NCBI GenBank assembly: GCA_026120035.1
Contig: JALRME010000001.1
Coordinates: 1,997,909-2,061,908 of the forward strand
DNA length: 64,000 nucleotides
Direction of reading: 5' to 3'
Source of the DNA: Coleophoma eucalyptorum
Lineage: Eukaryota; Ascomycota; Leotiomycetes; Helotiales; Dermateaceae
Every line of letters starts with the position of its first letter. Positions within the stretch are counted from its first letter, which is position 1. Shown here in pieces: positions 56,623-64,000 of this stretch. The translations under genes were made by a program, and so were the position numbers. The notes beneath the pieces were generated by a model that was not told the DNA's origin, ran no database searches, and saw only the letters and a list, made by a program, of their open reading frames with translations.

Positions 56623-59543
56623 ATGGTTCTCGATTTGATAGGTGGTGCTCACCTCGTCGGGCCTGCGATGACCCGTACGATTGTTGCTTCGGTTAGTAGC
56701 TCTATCTACCATCTATATTCTCTCAACACACTTTACTGATGTTATCTTGTGTAGCTCACAAAAAAGAAAGGCAACGATGGCCGCGCTACAGATGATCCAG
56801 GTTATAAAGAAACCCTTGATCTCATGCGACGGTTTATCGATTTTACAGCCATTAATACCGTCGAGGACGTCCAACATGTTACAACTGGATGGATGCCACC
56901 CCCTCCATCAGCTATAGTAACTGATGTTGAGGTTCCAAGTCACTTCTATTCCGAAGCAGCAGAACATATCTCTGCGAACCTCGGACCTGTAAACCTTAAT
57001 CGAGTGGGAAAGACCTGGTGGCAATGGCGCAGACCTGGGAGTGTGGTCCGAGCCGAGTGGGTGGAGATGAAAGTCGACTATCTCGAGAGAAAAGCAAACG
57101 GTGACGAGGGAAAGAAAGTTATGTTTTATATCCACGGTGGTGCATACTTTTTCGGTGGTATAAGTCATGGACCCCAAGTCCAAAGACATGCTCGGAAGTA
57201 AGTACCATTGAACTACGATGCAAATCTTTCCGCTTGAGACCCCCCTTTAGGAATCAAAGACTGGTGCTGATTCATGATTGTTTAGATTGAAAGGGAGAGT
57301 TTTTGCCCCTCGATATCGACTCGCTCCGCAGTTCCCGTTTCCGTGCGCCGTTCAAGATATTTTGTCTGCATATTTGTACCTGTTGACAATCCAGTATGGC
57401 ATTCCATGCTCATGTAATTTAACAATTTGACTAACACACTACCAGAGATCCAAGTCATATAGTGATTGCTGGAGATTCGGCTGGAGGTGGTCTTTGCGTC
57501 GCATTGCTGATCGTCTTAAGAGACCAAGGTCTACCGCTGCCAGCGGGAGCAAGTCTCATTTCACCTTGGGTCGACCTTACCCATTCATTCCCTAGTATTA
57601 CTCTCCAAACAGATTTTGACTACGTTCCCGCTCATGGTTTCCACGCGAAACCATCCATATCTTGGCCTCCACCAAGCACCCAAGAGATGGAAGCCCTTGG
57701 CTGGCCCGTCCATCCTGGAGCAGAACCAGACTTCGAGACTCAGATCGATGGCGAGAAGGTTGTTCTGACCGAACAGTTTCAGATCTATGCGCAAAACACA
57801 CATCTTCAGATTCCTTTGGTGTCTGGGATATGCGCAGCATCGTTGGGAGGTATGTGGCCGTTTCTTGACTTGGTACGTAAATTAGCTAATGAATAATGTG
57901 CAGGACTTTGTCCGATACAAGTCATCGCTGGTGGAGGTGAAGTCCTCCGAGATGAGCAAATCTACCTCGCCCATAAAGCAGCAGACCCAAAGAGCTATGC
58001 GCCGTGTGCGGAAATATTGGCCAACAATGGTCAAACCGAAGAGGATGTCCTAAAGTATCCACCAACGGATGTGCAACTGCTTATTTTCGATGATTGTCCA
58101 CACGCGGCTCCGACTCTTGGCCACACGCGAGGAGCTAAATACCAGTATCGATCAATTGCGCAATTTGCCGCCTGGGCGCTTGCGAAAGCTCAGAAAAAAG
58201 ATATCGAGATTGAGGATTATGACGATGATGGAGCATCTATTGCTGGACATCGAAGTGGGGAAAACGGGACGGCAGTGAGTTAAAGATTACCAAACGAAGA
58301 TGTCGTTAACTAATGGATGGCTATCAGTCTTTTGGCGAGGTTGGCCGAGCAGGCGATCCCCTAATACCCTTTGTCGATCATATGATTCGTCATCGAGTCG
58401 ACCGTTTTGGATACTTATTCCCATTGAAACCTCCGTCAGGACTCCGCGCGTGTACTTTCCCTGCATCTGAGATTGGCTGGCCGAAGGCCACTGCCTTGAA
58501 GGGATGGTTCAATTATAGAGACGAGATGGATAGGAAGTACAGCTCCCAGATAAAAAAAGGTATGTTCACATTGTTATCGATGCCTTATGTCCAGTGTGAA
58601 AATCGAGTTATTCATCCAAATGTTTGGACCCTCGCTGTGGCGTCGATCAACCACCTTTCGGAAGATAGATAAAAGATCTGACATAAGCTCTCTGATAGTT
58701 TACGAGCAACGACAGAAGTATGCCAGAATTGGCTATGTCACATTTCCCGATGGGGAAGTTCCCCCACCAAGTGCGTTAGCCGGTCGACAAGTGCTAGGGC
58801 AAGAGGTTGAAAGAGAGAGGGAAAGAGGTCGCTTGGGGAAAGGCATTGTCGGCCTGTTATTTGGACGGTTCGATGATGCTCCAGTATCCGCCGGTCGAAA
58901 AAATGAGCCTGCGAACAATCAACGACGTAAGACCGTGTTATACCAGCCGGATGCGCTTGACTCTTTTAACCCAATGCAGGCTCAATCAGAACATCCTACC
59001 ATAAAACCAGTGCGACGACACACGGAGTCGCTTCCAACACCGCCAGTGCCTCCAATGCCTGAGCTTCACCGATTTCAGCCGGAGCCATCAATAGGAATAC
59101 AGCGACGAAGAACCGATGAACCTGGGTTCTACGAGCCAAATATTCCCAAAGCAGAGCCATCAAATAACTCAGAGCGATGGAATAATACGACATTTGAGGA
59201 TGATGAGCTTGATAGGGGTGATATTGACGATATTGTGGATTCCTATAGGCAAGACCCTCCCACTCCAACCATGCCAGAGAGTTCGTCAAGGAAGGAGCGA
59301 CGAAGGACTACCATATACCAGGCTGCTGGATTTGAGGAGCTAGATTCTTTAGATACCATGGTGGACTGGGATGGGCCCATTACTTCGGCTTCGCCGCAAA
59401 GTGATATTTCCATGAGGAAGCAATGGAGGATGACTACTTCATACAATGACGATGCTACTCAGGATCAGTTTGATTCTGACGAACCCCCTCCTGCATATGA
59501 CGATAGTACTCGTGCCTCGCGCTTTGTCAAGCCTCTAAAATAA
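56623..59543 (+). CDS. HSL-family alpha/beta hydrolase with long disordered C-terminal extension
   Basis: About seven exons join in frame from the ATG at 56623 ([20 protein letters not shown]) to the stop at 59541-59543. The catalytic part has [12 protein letters not shown] (His-Gly-Gly oxyanion motif), [15 protein letters not shown], and [10 protein letters not shown] with the nucleophile Ser in Gly-Asp-Ser-Ala-Gly. The acid region is near [14 protein letters not shown], and the catalytic His is in DDCPHAAP. This is the hormone-sensitive-lipase type fold that hydrolyses short-chain esters, lipids or acetylated sterols. After residue about 480 it continues with a conserved-looking block ([35 protein letters not shown]) and then about 250 residues of charged, Pro-rich, low-complexity sequence with RRRT repeats. 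The long tail suggests binding or localisation roles beyond catalysis. The substrate is unknown. Confidence 0.88.
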
Positions 59544-60847
59544 GAGGGTGTTGTCATTGTGGTGGGTTCTTGAATTCGAATAGCAGATTATCGGTATTTA
59601 GCGCCCTTTTAATATTAAATTATATCAAACAGGACTATTCTAATTAGCTTGGTATGTGGTGGATTGTGATATCTGGTGAGCAATCAAATGGAATGGGATG
59701 GTGTCTTCCGGCGAGGCTATTCGAGGTCGCTGACTTCCGTGTCAGCATTACCTCACCGGCGATTGTAACAAACATCCCCATTGACGCATCATCCTTCGAG
59801 ACATCTCTTCTAAGCGCCCGGATCGTCTATGCCACCGACAGCTCTTTGTTGGTTTAAAACGGCGTAGGAAACGAAAATGGCTGCTTGGGAGTGGATATTG
59901 AAAATACCATACTTGGTAATGAAGTTGGTTGCTTGACATGTTTAACCGTCTTAGCCCGAACAAGGAACCAGGGGATTTGAGCTAGTTTACCGGTTAAGTT
60001 AAGTTAGTTCCAGAGTCGGGTGCTTATATAATTCAGCTGACTAGATCGGTGTATTAAAGATAGATAACGGAAAAGAGGACTACGGTATGGTGGTGAGACC
60101 GCGATTCTCCTAGTGCCACTCAATCCACTTTTCGCCGTGCAAGCCCATTCGAAGAGAAATCTATTCTTGACCACCAAGCTATATCTAGCGATCATGAGGG
60201 CATCTCTAGGATGACTTCCCAGGTCGCAAGTCACTTATGATGGCATCTTTGCCTGCAACCACAAGGGTTATCAGAAACAAGTTTCGGAAACCCTAGTCAT
60301 ATGCAGGTCGATAGGCACAGTGGAGTGGTATCACAGTTCGATGCTGAAGAGGGTCGAGAAGTTCTGTTGAGGAGGCTTTCAGAGTCTTGATTCCCCCCCC
60401 CCCCCCCATCCCAACCCTTATACCCTCTAGGTGACCGCAAGAGTCTCAGCTAACCAGTTAGTCCGTGGCCGTCTGGTGATGAGATAGTTTCTAGGCGATG
60501 CTTCATTCAGTTCTAGCAGATGTTGGACGGCCCGTAGACGCCCTCGTGACCCCACGAGGGGAAGTAGTGTGGCATAAGCGGGCCCTCATTGGTGGGCTTG
60601 CGCATGCAGGTGCCTGCATTTGGCCATCGAGCCGCAAGCTGAGGGTGTGACCCCACCACTAAGAATGGCCTTGTCAGGTGCCCGTCCTCGACCCTAGCAT
60701 ATACTAAGACAGGATGGAGAGAGAGAGTCAAGTCAAGGCAGATATGATTGCGAAAGAGCCATCTTCCAAGCTCCAAGTTCTTCGACCATACTCCCGGCCG
60801 CATGTGAAAAAGACTGAGCTGGCGCCTACGAGAGAGTCTGGAAAATT
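59544..60847. other. Intergenic region with poly-C tract
   Basis: About 1.3 kb. It holds the 3' end of the hydrolase gene, a C15 run at 60393-60407 and a locally GC-rich stretch at 60530-60700. Open frames on the minus strand here are not supported by family likeness. Confidence 0.45.
60393..60407. repeat. Poly-C tract (15 nt)
   Basis: Uninterrupted C15 in non-coding sequence. Confidence 0.9.
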
Positions 60848-62423
60848 ATGGCTGATAACCTGGGAATGGCCGAGGCCATATCGTCTATCGAGACCATCGC
60901 TTCAGGGACGGCCCGCGTAGCGAACAGCGTTTATCGCCTGTCAGGGCAGGTCGGCGCTGCAGCACCGGAACTCGAGGATTTTGCCCGTTGTATTGGAGAC
61001 TTTAGTTCTGTGGTATCTTTAACCCTGAGCTCCCTGTTGATCGAGTGCCCCCGGCAGCGGGCACAACTTACATCCATATGGGGCTATTTATCTCAGCATG
61101 AAATAATCCAGAGGCTGGAAGCTCAGAGCCGGCAGATGGAAAAGAGCATTAAAAGGATCAAGCCGAGACTCAAAGCCTTGAGGAGCAAGCTTGGTTGGAT
61201 GGGCAAAGTCAGGTGGTCCTCAAGACGAACCGAAGTCCAGGGGCTGAAATTGGAGATGGAGAGCATGAAAACGACCATACTTATTGTTCATTTAGTGGTG
61301 AATCTCGAAGCAGCGACGAGGAATGGGAGGTTCTTGGAGGTGTAGGTCCGCTTGCTCCAGCACTGAAAACATGTTGACTAACGCGCGTGTCTACAGGAAA
61401 GTTGTAAAGATGCAACTAAAAGCATTGGTCAAGGCTCTCCGCATGATGCGCCGGCGAATGATGCGTTTTCCAGAGATGAAGCACGATTTCAACATCATGA
61501 ATGGGAGCCAAAGTTCGATGATCGACCTAGCCGAGAGTATGACGAGAAGTGGTGGAACGACGTCTTCTGTACATGCCCCTTCAGTGCACTCCAAGCGTCA
61601 TAGAAGGAGACGAAGCCCAGTAGCTAATCCTGGGGACCCAAACTTTTCATTCAGGCCTCAGAGAGCGGCTCCAGCAGTAGTTGTGACACCTCCACCGGTT
61701 GTGATCCCGCCCGAAAATATTTCGTACTCGGTGTGGTCACAACCGCAACACTCAAGAAGGTCGCCGCCTAGTAGCGGAGACCCCCCACTATCAGCCACTT
61801 ATACCGAAGAAATGAGGTCAAGAACTTCTTCCAGAAATAGTCGGCCTGCAAGTCGTCAAAGCGTGCGCGAGAGGGTTCGGACACCAACGATAGTAGTCGA
61901 AGACGTAGACAGTCCATCAGCTCCGACAAATCACTCAAGGCCTCATGTTGTATTTGAACAACCGCCAAATGCAAGCCCAATAGAAGGTTCTGGACGCGAC
62001 AACGAAGAAACAAGAGACTCTGGCCGACGATCCAGGACTAGTGACGGACCAGCCATACCCAATCAACCCACAATATTTTCTAAACGAGCCACAGGGTTCC
62101 AAACTGGTAGGATACGAGGAAAAGTAGTTATAGGGACAGTCATTCCTGATCTGGAATCCAACATCATTGCAGAAAGACTAGCGAGAGAGCTTGGTGTAGT
62201 TGTTGACCCATTGGGGGAGGTCACGGGGCCACTCACCTTTGCTCTGAGTGACGGAGGATCAGTTTCGAGCATCGGAAATGCCTCATTCCGTTGGAGAGAA
62301 GACACCGAGGATAGTGCAGGCTTCACAATGCATTGTTCTGTCGTGCGTCACAATATAGGTTCTATGGAACTTGTTCTTGGACGGCCCTTTGTCCACAAGC
62401 AACGAGCGAAGTATGCTAAGTGA
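60848..62423 (+). CDS. Fungal STAND-type N-terminal domain fused to a retropepsin-like domain
   Basis: Exons 60848-61341 and 61397-62423 (GTAGGT..ACAG) give 506 residues. Residues 1-170, from MADNLGMAEAISSIETIASG to MESMKTTILIVHLVVNLE, are all-helical and follow the Fungal_N pattern found at the front of NLR-like STAND proteins. No NTPase follows. A basic Arg/Met helix and a disordered Ser/Arg/Pro linker lead to a C-terminal domain (about 400-506): TGRIRGKVVIGTVIPDLESN, IIAERLARELGV, an Asp-Gly-Gly turn and MELVLGRPF. This order matches the fungal retropepsin-like domains (DTGCxENWIS...VERLGL...DVILGxxF), but the Asp-Thr-Gly triad is replaced by Pro-Asp-Leu, so proteolysis is unlikely unless the Asp is still used. 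Function unknown. Confidence 0.7.
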
Positions 62424-62745
62424 TTTCAGGTACGCTGGCGTTCAGGAATCTTTCAGGATATCGGTATACTTTTCTGGCGTATAAGTTCGGGAAGACAGGT
62501 GCCTAGAATAATTCATGATCTGATGATCACTTACTGAATATCAGCATGACTTCAGGAGATATTTGATATGCCCTGTACAGAAAAGCCACCATATTTCTGC
62601 ATACCTCGGCAGCAAAATGGCAACGGTGCTTTGTGGTCGAAAGGTAAGATAGTCAGCATCAAAGTGAAAAGCACAAATATAACTGTCCCGCTGCGGATAG
62701 TATGACTTTCAGCAGGCTCAGAAAGCCATCAATCGAATTTGATTC
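62424..62745. other. Convergent intergenic region
   Basis: 3' ends of the STAND-N fusion gene and the Vps41 gene. No other feature recognised. Confidence 0.55.
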
Positions 62746-64000
62746 TCAAATGGGTATATCTTTACAAACCGGGCACCCGTCAGCTATCTGATCTCTGAGC
62801 AGTCTCGCATGCGTAACCTTTGCGCCAATGCTATGCGTCTGTGTAAATTCTCCGTTCTCATCCAGTTCAACATCGGGAGGCGTCGCTGGTCTCGAGTCCT
62901 TCGAGTAGCTTAGGAGATGAGACAGGTGAAAGACATGGCCGCAGGCAAAGCCTATCAGAGTCTCAGTCTCGTGCTCTGAGAATGGCTCATGACAACCAAC
63001 ACAATGACCAGGTTGTGCAATTTTACTCTTAGAGAACTCCTTTGCAGTTTGAGCACTTGGAACGTTGTTTGAGTTGGTGGGCACGTCGGATGGAGTGACA
63101 TCGACGTGGTCAGGTTCCTTTTGTACCACATCGAATTTAACACCCTTTCTCTGGCCTAATCGAAGAGTGTTTTGGGCCATGGCAACTTCTCCCCGCAGAA
63201 CTCTAGCAACACCGGAACTGATGCTATGCTGAATTTCATGTTCTTTGATCATGCGGCTCAGTCCTTCACGCAAACCTTCGATTTCTAGTCCCTCTGGAAT
63301 GCGACGTACGAGAGTGATCGGGTTGATGGCAGTGCCAACTTCTTCCAAGAGACCACGTATGAATCTGGGTTTATCCATGGAATAGTTCAGAAGATCTTCC
63401 CATAAATCTGCATCATCTTGCTGTTTCGCAAAGGAGATCGCCTGTGAGACATCTGATAGTTTGTCGATTATCAAGTATAATGCACGCTTAGTCTGTCCAG
63501 TTTTGGAGTATAAGTACACCATTTCTGGCACGTAGTCGCGCTCTTCACATTCTTGAGTTGCCTGTATACTGTGTTAGCAGATCGACAAGACATAAATCCC
63601 GGTGAGGATTACCTTTTCAAACGCATAAGACGTGGAGGACTTCAAGAAATCCATGAGAAGCTCTCGATCGTACGTGGCGAATAAGTGAACCGCAAGGTCT
63701 GCGAGGTTGTCGACAAATGACTTGCTCTCGGTGACGACTCTGTCTCGGCTTTCTCCAGGCTGCTCGTCGATTCCCTCTCCGTTCCATAGAGATTTAATGT
63801 AGAAGAAGAGATAAAGAGGCATCTTCTTTTCCTCAAGCTGCTCAACAACAACCTCTGGCCTAACGAGACCGTGGTGTGCTTCATTAACCAAGAGTGCAAT
63901 TGCTTCTGAGGTTGCTTCCTGTAGCTCATCCACTGAAGCTGATCTTGCTTGCTCTTTCGATACTCGCAATAAAATTAGACCCGGGATGTCATCTGCAACG
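62746..64000 (-). CDS. vps41: Vps41, HOPS complex subunit, C-terminal part (truncated at window edge)
   Basis: The frame is open at 64000 (VADDIPGLILLRVSKEQARS). An intron (GTAATC..ACAG, about 63565-63615) joins YAFEK to ATQECEERDYVPEMVYLYSK, and the protein ends at 62746. About 400 C-terminal residues are visible. The first part is the helical clathrin-heavy-chain-like repeat that forms the HOPS tether stalk (e.g. YLIIDKLSDVSQAISFAKQQ, DLWEDLLNYSMDKPRF). The last part is a RING-H2-like zinc domain: CVGCHEPF, FACGHVFHLSHL, CPVC. Vps41 is the Rab7/Ypt7- and AP-3-binding subunit of HOPS and acts in fusion at the vacuole. The gene continues beyond the window, so the N-terminal beta-propeller is not seen. 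Confidence 0.93.

Noticed and set aside
57286..57393. Suspected frameshift in the hydrolase exon containing [10 protein letters not shown]
   Set aside because: Re-reading the bases shows five T at this point. The exon phase then fits on both sides and the family motif is continuous.
60513..60803. 96-codon minus-strand open frame in a GC-rich patch
   Set aside because: Composition is protein-like, but no domain or exon partner was found. It may be a relic of a repeat.

Overview
This window is eukaryotic nuclear DNA from a filamentous ascomycete (Pezizomycotina). A Leotiomycetes-type fungus is my guess from the protein repertoire, not a demonstrated placement. Evidence for a fungus: most genes carry several short introns (about 45-80 nt) with GT..AG ends, there is a tRNA-Ser with an anticodon-loop intron, and the proteins belong to fungal families (PF10306, CAF120, fungal STAND N-terminal domain, GH43/MFS sets, alternative oxidase). 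Exon structures were derived by hand by joining reading frames at splice sites. The spans run from start codon to stop codon and include introns.

Layout. 0-8 kb is housekeeping: the end of a periplasmic-binding-protein-like gene, a PF10306 mitochondrial protein, nucleoside diphosphate kinase, glucosidase II alpha and SGT1. 8-22 kb is an accessory nutrient region with two apparent modules. The first is a LAC12-type sugar transporter, an unassigned secreted glycoprotein and a GH43 exo-galactanase-like enzyme. The second is a Dal5-type permease, a covalent-FAD amine oxidase (sarcosine/fructosyl-amino-acid oxidase superfamily) and an Asp/Glu-racemase-like protein. In the second module the permease and oxidase are divergent over a GATA-rich promoter, and the oxidase and racemase converge 30 bp apart.

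23-26 kb holds a head-to-head pair of nucleic-acid-binding proteins: a dsRNA-binding protein with an apparently dead RNase III-like region, and a protein with two RNase H1-type hybrid-binding domains. 28-31 kb has an amino-acid permease and tRNA-Ser(UGA). 31-37 kb is gene-sparse apart from a shortened sulfotransferase-like protein. 37-52.6 kb holds a bZIP factor, an NCLX-type cation/Ca2+ exchanger, a Ptc7-type PP2C phosphatase, a CAF120-like PH-domain protein and alternative oxidase. 52.6-56.6 kb is non-coding with tandem repeats and poly-G runs. 56.6-64 kb holds an HSL-type hydrolase with a long tail, a STAND-N/retropepsin-like fusion and the C-terminal part of Vps41.

No CRISPR array, intact transposon or plasmid feature was seen. 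The most novel-looking items are the dsRBD / hybrid-binding-domain pair, the STAND-N plus catalytically altered retropepsin-like fusion, the in-frame stop-free intron in the Ptc7 homologue, and the two catabolic mini-clusters.
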